This document shows positions 18,152 through 27,197 of a DNA stretch of 64,000 bases, piece by piece. The notes under the pieces were generated by a model. That model made no database searches. It was not told the origin of the DNA and saw only the letters and a list, made by a program, of their open reading frames with translations. Both the position numbers and the translations under genes were made by a program. Numbering within the stretch: position 1 is the first letter of the stretch; every line of letters begins with the position of its first letter. Source of the DNA: Actinomycetales bacterium. GTDB taxonomy: Bacteria; Actinomycetota; Actinomycetes; Mycobacteriales; Micromonosporaceae. The stretch is taken from contig PKFB01000005.1 of assembly GCA_002919305.1 (NCBI GenBank), positions 1 to 64,000 of the forward strand. The letters run 5' to 3'.

Positions 18152-18673
18152 TCACGCGGTGCGAGCGAGTAGTGCGGGCACCTGACCGATCAGGCGCCGT
18201 TCATCCCGGTAGGCCAAGCGGTCGGGAATCTCTTCCAGTGGCACCCATGCCACCTCGACGACCTCGACATCGCGGTCGCAGAGTTCACCCGAAATCCGCT
18301 TCAACAGGAAATGGTGAACGGTCTTGTGCACTTTGCGACCCTCAAACACGAACCAGTAGTCAATGGTGCCGAGCTCGCCGACGACCTCACCAAGAACGCC
18401 AGTCTCTTCATTGACTTCTCGGGCGGCGGTCTGTTCCAGCGTCTCCCCCGGCTCCACATGCCCTTTGGGCAGGGACCACACCAGCCGGCCCCGCCGGTCG
18501 TGCTTACCGATCAGAACTCCCACCACCCGGTCGTCGTCCTCCCTGATAACGAGCCCGCCGGCCGAGACCTCCTCGACCCGCTCAGGCTTACGGTCAGTAC
18601 GTCGATTGCGGCGTGGACGCCGTCGACCCCCGCGAGGGTTGCCTGCGGGAATCGAATTACCACGCCGAGCCAT
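18152..18673 (-). CDS. Nudix hydrolase (MutT4-like)
   Basis: A 173-residue Nudix pyrophosphohydrolase. A basic N-terminal tail ([20 protein letters not shown]) precedes the fold; the Nudix box is [23 protein letters not shown] and matches GX5EX7REUXEEXGU. The body continues [21 protein letters not shown]. It is divergent from cca and 10 bp upstream of murJ, the same place as mycobacterial mutT4 (Rv3908) between pcnA and mviN. The substrate cannot be told: a damaged NTP, a dinucleoside polyphosphate or an mRNA cap-like end are all possible for this family. Confidence 0.93.
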   Translation of the reverse strand: MARRGNSIPAGNPRGGRRRPRRNRRTDRKPERVEEVSAGGLVIREDDDRVVGVLIGKHDRRGRLVWSLPKGHVEPGETLEQTAAREVNEETGVLGEVVGELGTIDYWFVFEGRKVHKTVHHFLLKRISGELCDRDVEVVEVAWVPLEEIPDRLAYRDERRLIGQVPALLARTA

Positions 18674-18945
18674 GTACTCGACCCTAGCGTCCCTATACGA
18701 ACCGGGAGCCGTCTACCACTGTTCTGTTCGCTGGTTCTGTTCTGGCCGGTGACACGCGCAGACCGCCGCGTAAGCTTCAGCACAGCGAGGGCCCGGAAGA
18801 CAGCCTCACCACACCGGACAGTGCCCACCACACACGACGGTGTTCCCGACATACGACAATGCCCATGAGCTCTTTCTGATCCACAACGGACGGCCGTGCC
18901 GGCTGTCCAGGACGATGAACCCGTGGCGAGGACGAAACCAAGACC

Positions 18946-20406
18946 GTGAACCATCGAAACCTCACCGAGGCCCAGCGCCGCGGTGTCGCTGAACTGCTCC
19001 GGATAGCACCCATCGCCGATGAGTTGGGTGAACGTTTCGCCGCCGCAGGGCATGAACTGCATCTGGTGGGCGGCTCGGTCCGTGACGCGTTATTGGGCCG
19101 GCTCGGTGACGATCTGGACTTCGCGACCAGCGCGCACCCGGAACAGACACTGGCCGTCCTCAACGGTTGGGCCGACGCGACATGGACAACCGGGTTTGAG
19201 TTCGGCACCATCGGCGCGGCCCGGCGGGGGATCCGCGTGGAGATCACCACCTACCGTTCCGAGGCGTACGACCGGGTGAGCCGCAACCCGGTGGTACGGT
19301 ACGGGACCTCATTGGCGGAGGATCTGCGTCGTCGAGACTTCACCATCAACGCGATGGCGGTCTCGGTGCCCGAGCACCGGTTCACCGATCTCTTCGGCGG
19401 TCTTGAGGACCTGGCCCGTCGGATCATCCGCACCCCGGGCACCCCTCAGGAATCCTTCGCGGATGATCCGCTGCGGATGCTGCGCGCCGCCCGGTTCGCC
19501 TCCCAACTCGGGTTCCGGGTAGCCCCGGAGGTGATTGAGGCGATGGCGGCGATGGCCGCCGATATCAACCGGATCACCCCGGAACGGATTCGGGATGAGT
19601 TCAGCAAACTGCTCTGCGGCGCTGATCCAGTCACCGGGCTGCGGTTGTTGGTCGATACCGGGCTCGCCGACCACTTCCTGCCGGAGTTGCCCGGGCTGCG
19701 GATGACCATCGACGAGCACGCCCAGCACAAAGACGTCTACGAACACACCCTGACCGTGGTCAGCAACGTCATGGCCCACGAAGATGATCCCTCGCCGGAT
19801 CTGGTGCTTCGCCTGGCCGCGTTGCTGCACGATATCGCCAAACCGGTCACCAAGCGGGTGGAGCCGGACGGCCGGGTGACTTTCCATCACCACGAGGTGG
19901 TGGGCTCCCGGATGGCCAAGCAGCGCCTGAAGGCCCTGAAGTTCCCCAAAGACGTCATCGAACCCGTCTGCAAGCTGATCTTCCTACACCTGCGTTTCTA
20001 CGGATACGGCCGTGGAGAGTGGACCGATTCGGCGGTACGCCGGTACGTGACCGACGCCGGGGAGGTCCTGCCTCGCCTGCACAAGCTGGTGCGTTCGGAC
20101 TGCACGACTCGTAACAAGCGCAAAGCCGCCGCGCTCGCCCGCGACTACGACGCCTTGGAGGCGCGTATCGAGCGGTTGCGCAAGGAGGAGGATCTGGCGC
20201 GGGTGCGGCCTGACCTGGACGGCAACGAGATCATGCGGCTGCTGGGAATTCCCCCGGGGCCGGTGGTGGGTCAGGCCTGGCGGCACCTGAAGAACCTTCG
20301 GCTGGATCGGGGACCGTTGTCCCGGGAGGAGGCCGAGGAAGAGCTGTTCCGGTGGGCCCGCGCCGAAGGGATCATTCCCGCCTCCGATGCCTCCTCAGGT
20401 AGCTGA
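18946..20406 (+). CDS. cca: CCA-adding tRNA nucleotidyltransferase / HD-domain protein
   Basis: Class II nucleotidyltransferase that adds or repairs the tRNA 3' CCA end (often annotated pcnA in actinobacteria). The head domain has HLVGGSVRDALLGRLGDDLDFAT with the catalytic DxD (about 40-62). RRGIRVEITTYRSE and the RRRDFTINAMA motif follow, then the body (DPLRMLRAARFASQLGF) and an HD domain (RLAALLHDIAKPVTKR, FHHHEVVGSRMAKQRLKAL). At 486 residues it is of normal length for actinobacterial CCA enzymes carrying an HD domain. The GTG start is supported by conservation of NLTEAQRRGVAELLRIAP just after it. It is divergent from the Nudix gene. Confidence 0.95.
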   Translation: MNHRNLTEAQRRGVAELLRIAPIADELGERFAAAGHELHLVGGSVRDALLGRLGDDLDFATSAHPEQTLAVLNGWADATWTTGFEFGTIGAARRGIRVEITTYRSEAYDRVSRNPVVRYGTSLAEDLRRRDFTINAMAVSVPEHRFTDLFGGLEDLARRIIRTPGTPQESFADDPLRMLRAARFASQLGFRVAPEVIEAMAAMAADINRITPERIRDEFSKLLCGADPVTGLRLLVDTGLADHFLPELPGLRMTIDEHAQHKDVYEHTLTVVSNVMAHEDDPSPDLVLRLAALLHDIAKPVTKRVEPDGRVTFHHHEVVGSRMAKQRLKALKFPKDVIEPVCKLIFLHLRFYGYGRGEWTDSAVRRYVTDAGEVLPRLHKLVRSDCTTRNKRKAAALARDYDALEARIERLRKEEDLARVRPDLDGNEIMRLLGIPPGPVVGQAWRHLKNLRLDRGPLSREEAEEELFRWARAEGIIPASDASSGS

Positions 20407-20461
20407 GGCAGGTCCCTGAGCGCCCAACGGTACGGGACGAGGACGGGACCCGCGCGCCGCG

Positions 20462-21814
20462 TTACGCCGGCAGCGGGTCCCGGTCGGCGTACCGCCGGCT
20501 GTGACCGGTCAGCCGCCAGAAGCCCAGAGCAGCCAGGCCGTAGCCGATGCCGATGGCCACCACGGTGGGCGGGGAGTAGCCGTCGGCGGGGACGGCCAGC
20601 GCCCCAGCGAACAGTCCGGCCACGTAACAGAGGTTGTACGCGGTGTCGTTGAGGCTGAATACCCGTCCCCGGAAATCGTCGTCGCACTCCTGCTGGATCG
20701 TCGCCTCCACCACGATCTTCGTGCCTTGCGCGGCGACGTTGATGACGAACACCGCCATCAGCAGCAAAGATTGCTGATAAGGCAGTCCGCACCCGATGAC
20801 CGTGGGGGCGAGCGCCGCCAGCAGCAGCGTTACCCAGGCCCGGCCACCGACCCGTCGGGTTGCCGCCGGGGTGATCGCGGCGGCGAGCAAGATCCCCACG
20901 CCACCGACGACCACGATTTGCCCCAATCCGGCGATTGAGGAGGAGTAGTCCTCGCCGTCGTTGAAGTAGTTCCGGTACAGCAGGAGAGTCGAGAGCGCCA
21001 GCACACCGTACAGGAACCGGTGGGCCGCCTGGGCGCCGATCGCGTACGCGGCGGCCGGGCGTTCACCCAGGTGCCGGGCGCCCGCGACCATACCCTTGAC
21101 CACCGTGATGATCTCGCGCCCTAGCTGGAGGTCACGGCGTGGACCGGGTTCCGGCCCGAGCGCGGCGCGCGCGAAAGAGAGGCGGGCGATCGCCGCGGCG
21201 CCCGCGTACCCCAGGACACCGGTGAGGGTGATGAGGGCGTAACCGTGGTTTCCGGTCCCAGCCAGGTACTGGAGCAGCGCGGAGCTGCCCAAGGCGAGGG
21301 AGTAGCAGACCGCACCCAGGGTGTTGGCCAGGGCGTTTCCGGTGACCAGACGCTCAGAGGGGGTGACGTGGGGCAGCGCGGCGGACAGCCCGGCCATGAC
21401 GAACCGGTTGATACCGATGACGGCCAACGCCAGCACCGCGAAGAGGACCTCGTCACCGGCCCAGATCAGCGCGGCGATGGCCACCACCAAAGCAGCGCGG
21501 AGCAGGTTAGCGGTGACTAATACATTGCGTCGGCTCCAGCGGTCCAGGAAAACGCCGACGAACGGGCCAAGTAGTGAGTACGGCAGCAGGAGGATGGCGA
21601 ACCCTGCCGCGATCGCTATCGCCCCGGTCTGACGATCGGGGTTGAACAGGACGCTACCGGCGAGGCCGGCCTGGAACCACCCATCGCCGATCTGGCTGGT
21701 CAGCCTGGTCCACAACAGCCGACGGAATGCGCTGTCGGCGAGCAAGGGACGCGAACTGGTTCCGGCTGACACCTGGCTAGCGTACGCCTCCGGTGCCTTC
21801 TGACCTGTCCCCAC
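20462..21814 (-). CDS. MFS transporter
   Basis: A 12-span major-facilitator carrier of 450 residues. The first span region has FRRLLWTRLTSQIGDGWFQAGLAG, and the loop 2-3 signature is GPFVGVFLDRWSRRNVLVTANLLRA, typical of DHA3-type drug exporters. A long central loop (GPEPGPRRDLQLGREI) separates the halves. The substrate is unknown. The GTG start at 21814 has no Shine-Dalgarno and lies inside one arm of a perfect inverted repeat; a GTG at 21772 (VSAGTSSRPLL) is an alternative that would leave the repeat wholly upstream. It is convergent with cca. Confidence 0.88.
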   Translation of the reverse strand: MGTGQKAPEAYASQVSAGTSSRPLLADSAFRRLLWTRLTSQIGDGWFQAGLAGSVLFNPDRQTGAIAIAAGFAILLLPYSLLGPFVGVFLDRWSRRNVLVTANLLRAALVVAIAALIWAGDEVLFAVLALAVIGINRFVMAGLSAALPHVTPSERLVTGNALANTLGAVCYSLALGSSALLQYLAGTGNHGYALITLTGVLGYAGAAAIARLSFARAALGPEPGPRRDLQLGREIITVVKGMVAGARHLGERPAAAYAIGAQAAHRFLYGVLALSTLLLYRNYFNDGEDYSSSIAGLGQIVVVGGVGILLAAAITPAATRRVGGRAWVTLLLAALAPTVIGCGLPYQQSLLLMAVFVINVAAQGTKIVVEATIQQECDDDFRGRVFSLNDTAYNLCYVAGLFAGALAVPADGYSPPTVVAIGIGYGLAALGFWRLTGHSRRYADRDPLPA

Positions 21815-21875
21815 GATCCAGGGAGCTTTTGGTTCAAAAACGGATGGAGTGGTGAGTTCTCCCTGGATCGTGGGG
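21809..21875. promoter_or_regulatory. Perfect 17-bp inverted repeat over the MFS gene start
   Basis: Arms CCCCACGATCCAGGGAG (21809-21825) and CTCCCTGGATCGTGGGG (21859-21875) are exact reverse complements around a 33-nt AT-richer spacer. The left arm contains the annotated GTG start. Possibilities are a two-site operator, an mRNA hairpin that hides the start codon, or a flotillin terminator; the last is weak because no T-tract follows. Confidence 0.7.
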
Positions 21876-21939
21876 TGAGGTCGTGTGATTAAGTCGGGAA
21901 GCGAGCCAGAGGTGATCGGTTAGTGATCACTCATTTTGC

Positions 21940-23397
21940 TTACTTGCTCGCCTCCACCTGCTTGCTGTCAGAGCGGGGCTCTCCGGCCAGCCCGTCAGCC
22001 CCGAGCAGCCGGCTGAGCAGGGCGCTCAAGTCGATGCCGGTCAGGTCACGACCGATCTGCAGCCCTTGGGCGACGTTGGTGGCCACCGAGCGAGTCAGCG
22101 AGCTGGCACCCTCGCTGGAGATCACGGTCATCTTGTCGATGCCGCTGATCGGCTTGCTGGCGGCCTCAACCAGTTGCGGCAGCATCTGGGCGATCAGGTC
22201 CAGGATCGCGGCCTCGCCGTACTGGGCGAACGCCTTGGCCTTGAGCTCCTGGGCCTGCGCCTCAGCGCTACCCCGGGCCAGGATCGCCGCCGCCTCGGCC
22301 TGCCCTTCCCGTTCGATCGCCTCAGCGATCGCAGCACGCCGGGCCCGCTCACCCTCACCGAGCAGACGAGCCTGCTCGGCCTCGGCCTGCGCCGCGGCGA
22401 TGGTGGCCTGCCGGCGGGCCTCCGCATCGGCGATCATGGCGTTCTTCAGCGCCTCGGCTTCCTGCTCGACCCGGTACCGCTCGGCGTCGGCGGGCTTGCG
22501 GACCTCGATGTTGAGCTGACGCTCCTTCAGCTCGGCGTTGCGCTCGGCGACCTTTTGCTGCTCGGCCAGAATCGCCTGGTCCCGCTCGGCCTGCGCCAAC
22601 GGACCGGCCGCGGCGGAACGGGCCTTGGCGGCGTCGATCTCGGCTTGGATCTCGGCTTGCTTCAACTCCAGGTTGCGCTGCGCCTCTGCGATCGCCTCCT
22701 CGGACTTCAGCCGGGCCTCCTCGGCCTCCTGGCGGGCCTGAGACTCGGCGATCGCGGCCTCCCGCAGTACGCGAGCCGCCTCGGGACGACCCAGGTCCTG
22801 CAGGTAGGTGCCTTCAGCCCGGATGTCCTGCAGCTGGAAGGTGTCTAACACCAGGCCCTGGTTGGTCAGCGAGCTCTCCGCCTCCTCGGCCACCGCGGAC
22901 GCGAACGCCGCCCGGTCCCGGATGATCTCTTCCACCGTGAGGCGACCGACGATGGAGCGGAGCGCGCCGGCTAGCACCTCGCTGGTGAATATGTCGATGT
23001 CTTCCTGCTGAGCCAGGAAACGCTGCGCGGCGCTGCGGATCGCGTCCTCGGTGCCACCGACCTTGACGATCGCCACCCCGTCAAGGTCGCACCGAATGCC
23101 CTGCTTGCTCACCGCGCCCTGGATGGACACGGGGATACGACGGGAAGACAGGTCCAAAACGTGCAGTTTCTGGACGATCGGCAGGACGAAGACCGAGGCG
23201 CCCATGACGACCTTCTGCCCCGACAGGTCGGTCATGGTCTGGCCGTCAGCGCTCATCGTTCGACGCCCTTTGCGGCCGGTGATGATGAAGGCCTGATTCG
23301 GGCTGGCGACCTTAATCCGGGACAGGATGAACAGGATGAGAAGGAATATAAGGAGAGCAAGGCCTCCTATAGCGAGGATGAGAGGGGATACCGACAT
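21940..23397 (-). CDS. Flotillin-family (SPFH/band 7) membrane protein
   Basis: Membrane-microdomain scaffold of 485 residues. One N-terminal hydrophobic span (PLILAIGGLALLIFLLILFIL) is followed by an SPFH domain (VASPNQAFIITGRKG ... VGRLTVEEIIRDRAAFASAV). A long Ala/Glu-rich coiled coil with EA repeats (about 200-400) and a C-terminal oligomerisation region (LIAQMLPQLVEAASKPISGIDKM) close the protein. The ATG at 23397 has AGAAGGG 8 nt upstream; the frame extends to 23430. It lies downstream of an NfeD-like gene, the classic NfeD-flotillin pairing, and the two products probably form one membrane complex. Confidence 0.94.
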   Translation of the reverse strand: MSVSPLILAIGGLALLIFLLILFILSRIKVASPNQAFIITGRKGRRTMSADGQTMTDLSGQKVVMGASVFVLPIVQKLHVLDLSSRRIPVSIQGAVSKQGIRCDLDGVAIVKVGGTEDAIRSAAQRFLAQQEDIDIFTSEVLAGALRSIVGRLTVEEIIRDRAAFASAVAEEAESSLTNQGLVLDTFQLQDIRAEGTYLQDLGRPEAARVLREAAIAESQARQEAEEARLKSEEAIAEAQRNLELKQAEIQAEIDAAKARSAAAGPLAQAERDQAILAEQQKVAERNAELKERQLNIEVRKPADAERYRVEQEAEALKNAMIADAEARRQATIAAAQAEAEQARLLGEGERARRAAIAEAIEREGQAEAAAILARGSAEAQAQELKAKAFAQYGEAAILDLIAQMLPQLVEAASKPISGIDKMTVISSEGASSLTRSVATNVAQGLQIGRDLTGIDLSALLSRLLGADGLAGEPRSDSKQVEASK

Positions 23398-23538
23398 AGA
23401 GCGAACCCTTCTTATCCGGGGACGGGACACCGGTCCGGTGGCGACGAACCGGTCACACTGACTCGATGGGGGCGGTGACGTGTGGAATCCAAAAGGTGAG
23501 CTCGGCTTAAGGCAGACCGAAAGACAAGCCGGCGTGGA

Positions 23539-24105
23539 TCAACTGGATCTATGGGGTGGTTCAGGAGGGGAACCAGCGGTGGATTGGTCGAGAGGGAGCC
23601 GTTCGACCAGCACACTGGTTTCGCTGAGCGCCTGAACCACAAATACCTGGGCACCGGCGGGGAGAGGCTGATCGGCTCGCGCGTTGAACTTCAGGCGCTG
23701 ACCCTGCAACGACAGCCGTACCTCGCCGTACCCGCCCTGCTGAATAGGGGTGACGACGACGCCGGTCGCGCCCAGCAGATGATCCCGGGTGAGCGTGGCG
23801 TCGGTGGACATGGTCATGGCCGCCCGGGTCAGTCTCCCGGTCAGCCACGCGACAGGAACGGCGGCGATGACTCCCGCCACCGTGGCCACACCGATGGAGA
23901 CGGCGGTACCTCCAGGGAGGAGGGCCGCCGCGGCCGCCCCGACGAAACCGACGGTGCCCAGAAAGCTCGCCACCACAGGCAAGGTGAATGGGCCGTCCGC
24001 GTCGAGTAGGCCCCAGTCGAGGAAGTCGCCGAACACGAGGGAGAGGGCAAGCAGCAGAACGCTGACCCCACCGATCACCAGGAAGGTCACCGTGATCGGG
24101 TCCAT
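23539..24105 (-). CDS. NfeD-like membrane protein
   Basis: A 188-residue protein with two or three N-terminal membrane spans (VTFLVIGGVSVLLLALSLVF, VASFLGTVGFVGAAAAALL, SIGVATVAGVIAAVPVAWL) and a C-terminal OB-fold-like domain (DHLLGATGVVVTPIQQGGYGEVRL ... RADQPLPAGAQVFVVQAL) typical of short NfeD proteins. It sits upstream of the flotillin gene on the same strand with a 141-bp gap. In this family NfeD binds or stabilises the partner flotillin. No protease domain is present, as expected for the short class. Confidence 0.9.
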   Translation of the reverse strand: MDPITVTFLVIGGVSVLLLALSLVFGDFLDWGLLDADGPFTLPVVASFLGTVGFVGAAAAALLPGGTAVSIGVATVAGVIAAVPVAWLTGRLTRAAMTMSTDATLTRDHLLGATGVVVTPIQQGGYGEVRLSLQGQRLKFNARADQPLPAGAQVFVVQALSETSVLVERLPLDQSTAGSPPEPPHRSS

Positions 24106-24284
24106 TTACCCTCCCTCCCAGAAGTGATCGGCCATCCAGTCAGCCTTCAGGGTAGAAGGGCCGTGCCACTCTCCCGATTCGCTGAATCGCGCACCGTTAC
24201 ACCTTCCGGGAGTGCCCTAGCCGCAGGCTCAGCTGAACAGGAATCAACCGGATTAATTGGAGTAACCGAACTATCTGGGCTGGA

Positions 24285-25139
24285 TCAGTCGGAGACGGCC
24301 CGCAACCTACGTGACCGAGGAGCGTGGAGTCGGGCCAGCGCCGCCGTTGTCGCCTCATCGGCAGGGAGGTGAACGACCAGGCGCTGATCGTCGTCGCTGG
24401 GTAGCGCGAGCGTCTCGTACGCCAACCGCAACTCCCCCACCAGCGGGTGGAGCAGCCGGAGCACGCCATTCGCCTGAGGGACCGCGGTCACGGTGTCGAT
24501 CCGTCGAGCGAAAGAAGCGCCGGCCGCGGCCGTCAGCTCATCCACCAGCGCCATGGCGTACCGGTTAGCCCCGAACACGCCCTGCTTCAACTCGGCGACC
24601 TGTTCATCGGCGACGCGGTCCCAGTCGAGAAAGACGGTGCGGGCACGTTCGTCGGTGAAGACAAAGCGCGCGACATTCGGCGGGGTCCCATCCAACAGGC
24701 CAATCGGCGCCGCCAGTCGTTCGAAGCCGTCGGTCCAGGCGAGGGCCTCAGTTAACCGATTGAGCAGGACGGCCGGAGTGGGTTCCAGCCGTTCCAGCAG
24801 CATCCGCACGGTAGGGCGTACCACCCGGGTGGGGGCCGCGTCGGCCATGCAGGGCAGACCAGTGTCGGCGACCTTGGAGAGGCGGTACAGGTGCTCCAGT
24901 TCAGCGCCGCGTAGCCGCAGGGCTTGAGCTAGGGCCATCAGAACCTGAGGAGACGGCCGCCGATCCCGCCCCTGCTCCAGCCGCGTCAAGTACTCGATGC
25001 TGACCCCGGCGAGCATGGCCACCTCGGAGCGCCGCAGCCCTTTGACGCGGCGACGCGGGCCGTCCGGCAGCCCGACCTCGGCGGGAGTGATCGATTCCCG
25101 CCGTGCCCGTAAGAATCGGCCCAGCTCGCTGCTGCTCAC
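24285..25139 (-). CDS. XRE-type transcriptional regulator with MmyB-like ligand domain
   Basis: A 284-residue regulator. The N-terminal HTH (LGRFLRARRESITPAEVGLP, RRVKGLRRSEVAMLAGVSIEYLTRLEQGRD, about 6-60) matches the HTH_31 class. The C-terminal half (about 105-270; TPAVLLNRLTEALAWTDGFERLA ... LRLLHPLVGELRLAYETLALPSDDDQRLVVHLP) is the MmyB-like ligand-binding domain. Regulators of this class usually control a divergently transcribed neighbour, here the FAD oxidoreductase starting at about 25309. The ligand is unknown; a fatty-acid-like pocket has been described for MmyB. Confidence 0.92.
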   Translation of the reverse strand: MSSSELGRFLRARRESITPAEVGLPDGPRRRVKGLRRSEVAMLAGVSIEYLTRLEQGRDRRPSPQVLMALAQALRLRGAELEHLYRLSKVADTGLPCMADAAPTRVVRPTVRMLLERLEPTPAVLLNRLTEALAWTDGFERLAAPIGLLDGTPPNVARFVFTDERARTVFLDWDRVADEQVAELKQGVFGANRYAMALVDELTAAAGASFARRIDTVTAVPQANGVLRLLHPLVGELRLAYETLALPSDDDQRLVVHLPADEATTAALARLHAPRSRRLRAVSD

Positions 25140-25308
25140 GGAGCGAACGTAACAGCCACATCGGTTCGGAGGGTGGCCCCGTCACTACCACCCTGGACGC
25201 TGTCTCCCTCACGCACACCGTGCGCCACAGAGTTGAGGCCGCGACTGGAGTGACCGGTCGCGGCATGACAAACGGCATGACATGAAGCGCTGCACTCGGA
25301 GGTGTGCG

Positions 25309-26403
25309 TTGACTCCCAGAGTCGCTGTGGTCGGTGGCGGGTACGGAGGGATCGTCGTGGCAAAGCTTCTCGATGACGCCGCTGACGTAACCCTGATCGA
25401 GCCCCGGGACCGATTCATCCATAATCTCGCCGCGCTGCGCGCGGTAACAGATCCCGACTGGATCGACCGAATCTTCATCCCCTACGACGGTCTGCTTACC
25501 CGGGGACGGGTACGCCGGGATCGAGCGGTCACCGTCACCCCCACAACCGTTCAGCTCGCCTCGGGTGAAGCGGTCGAAGCGGATTACATCGTGCTCGCGA
25601 CCGGATCGACGCACCACTTTCCCGCCAAGCCGGAGGCCAGCGACAGTACGACCGCCCAGGCGCAGTTACGACAGACCTACCAGGAGCTGGCTCGGGCCGA
25701 TCGCGTCCTGTTGCTGGGGGCCGGAGCCGTCGGTTTGGAATTCGCCGGTGAGATCCGCACGGCCTGGCCCGACAAGGACATCATGCTCATTGAGCCCAGC
25801 GCGGAGCTGATGGCGGGATTCCCTGAAGAGTTCCGGAGTCAGTTGCGGGCGCAGCTGGAGGAGATGGACATAAAGGTGCTGTTGGGGGCCTCTCTTCAAG
25901 AACCTCCCGCCACCGCCGCGGGGCAGACCGGGACATTCACCGTGCAAACAACGACGGGTGTCGAGATCACCGCGGATATCTGGTTCGCCTGCTATGGGGC
26001 GACCGTCGTGACGGACTACCTGAGCCCGGAGCTGCAGGCGGCCCGTCGGCCCGATGGACGGATCGAGGTCACGCCACAACTGCGTGTGGTCGGCCAGGAG
26101 AGGGTCTTCGCGGTCGGTGATGTCACGGCGATCCCCGAGATGAAGCAGGCCGCGAACGCTTCTCAGCACGCCGAGGTGGTGGCCGCCAACATCCGCGCCC
26201 TGATTGACGGGCGTGATGACCTGATTAGCCACCAGCCTCAGCCGAACCAGATTGCCCTGCCGTTGGGCCCGCGGGGTGGGGTGTCCTATGGGCCGGACTT
26301 TGGGGTTCTGGGAGCTGCTGAAACGGCGGAGATCAAAGGCGGTCTGTTCCTTGACAGGTACCTTGAACTGCTCGGTGCGACGGTGGAGGCGTCACAGCCG
26401 TGA
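25309..26403 (+). CDS. NAD(P)/FAD-dependent oxidoreductase (FSP1/AIFM2-like)
   Basis: Two-dinucleotide-binding flavoprotein of about 364 residues. FAD site VAVVGGGYGGIVVAKLL lies at the N-terminus, ATGSTHHFPA marks the end of the first FAD segment, RVLLLGAGAVGLEFAGEI is the NAD(P) Rossmann, and GQERVFAVGDVTAIPEMKQA is the C-terminal FAD motif. No CxxC redox pair is present, so it resembles NDH-2/FSP1-type quinone reductases rather than disulfide reductases. The TTG at 25309 follows GGAGG by 6 nt; an in-frame ATG at 25282 lacks a ribosome site. It is divergent from an MmyB-type regulator that probably controls it. Confidence 0.88.
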   Translation: MTPRVAVVGGGYGGIVVAKLLDDAADVTLIEPRDRFIHNLAALRAVTDPDWIDRIFIPYDGLLTRGRVRRDRAVTVTPTTVQLASGEAVEADYIVLATGSTHHFPAKPEASDSTTAQAQLRQTYQELARADRVLLLGAGAVGLEFAGEIRTAWPDKDIMLIEPSAELMAGFPEEFRSQLRAQLEEMDIKVLLGASLQEPPATAAGQTGTFTVQTTTGVEITADIWFACYGATVVTDYLSPELQAARRPDGRIEVTPQLRVVGQERVFAVGDVTAIPEMKQAANASQHAEVVAANIRALIDGRDDLISHQPQPNQIALPLGPRGGVSYGPDFGVLGAAETAEIKGGLFLDRYLELLGATVEASQP

Positions 26404-26568
26404 TGCGATAGCCGCGATACGTGACAGCCGTGGCGCCATAGCCGTCGAACACGGGTCCCGCCGTGATAGCGATGAATGGTGGTCCCTGGTGTTTTACACC
26501 TGCCTGTGACGAGAAGCCGACAGCCATACCCGTGCCCTGTCGGACGAGTAGGGCAGGATGGGTAGGTG

Positions 26569-27075
26569 ATGTGGAGTGGGTTCGTATCCCCGATCGGAAC
26601 CCTGGTGATCGGTGCGACCCCTGAAAACCTGAGAGCGATCCGGCTCCCCTCACCGGAGACCGAGCGGCTCGCGGCCCAGGTGGCGTCGTGGGAGGAGACG
26701 ACCAACCCGGTCATCCGGGAGACCGGTACGCAGCTGGCGGCCTACTTTGCCGGTGAACTGACCACCTTCGAACTGCCGTTACAACTGTGGGGCAGCGACT
26801 TTGAGATGGCGGTGTGGCACGCGTTGTGCACGATCCCCTATGGCGAGACCCGCAGTTACGGCGACATCGCGCGACAAATAGGAGAACCTGGAGCGGCGCG
26901 CGCGGTCGGCATCGCCAATAACCGGAATCAGTTGCCGATCGTGGTGCCCTGTCATCGGGTCATCGGCGCGAACGGCAAGCTCGTCGGGTACGGCGGTGGG
27001 TTGGAACGCAAGCGCTTCCTGTTGGAGTTGGAAGCCCGCGTCAGCATCGAACGTACCTTCTTCGGCTCCGGCTGA
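26569..27075 (+). CDS. ogt: Methylated-DNA--protein-cysteine methyltransferase
   Basis: Suicide repair protein that removes alkyl groups from O6-alkylguanine. The 168 residues include the N-terminal domain (SGFVSPIGTLVIGATPENLRAI), the DNA-binding wing FEMAVWHALCTIPYGETRSYGDIA, an arginine-finger helix ARAVGIANNRNQLPIVVPCHRVIG with the acceptor cysteine in PCHRV, and GYGGGLERKRFLLELE. The N-terminal Ada regulatory domain is absent, so this is the Ogt form. The ATG at 26569 is chosen; a GTG at 26566 is equally possible. It is convergent with ino1 and shares the terminator between them. Confidence 0.96.
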   Translation: MWSGFVSPIGTLVIGATPENLRAIRLPSPETERLAAQVASWEETTNPVIRETGTQLAAYFAGELTTFELPLQLWGSDFEMAVWHALCTIPYGETRSYGDIARQIGEPGAARAVGIANNRNQLPIVVPCHRVIGANGKLVGYGGGLERKRFLLELEARVSIERTFFGSG

Positions 27076-27145
27076 TCCGGATACCGGATCGTGGCTTGAC
27101 CGCCCCTAGCCCGGTGGCAGAAGAGCGAGAGCGACCTGTGACAAC

Positions 27146-27179
27146 GAAAAAGGGCCGGTCCATAATGGACCGGCCCTGT
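27146..27179 (-). terminator. Intrinsic terminator of ino1
   Basis: A perfect 12-bp stem (AGGGCCGGTCCA / TGGACCGGCCCT) with a TAA loop lies at 27153-27179. On the minus strand a run of T follows directly, so it is a canonical rho-independent terminator just past the ino1 stop at 27198. It may also block read-through from ogt. Confidence 0.88.
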
Positions 27180-27197
27180 GACGTATTTATCAGATAC

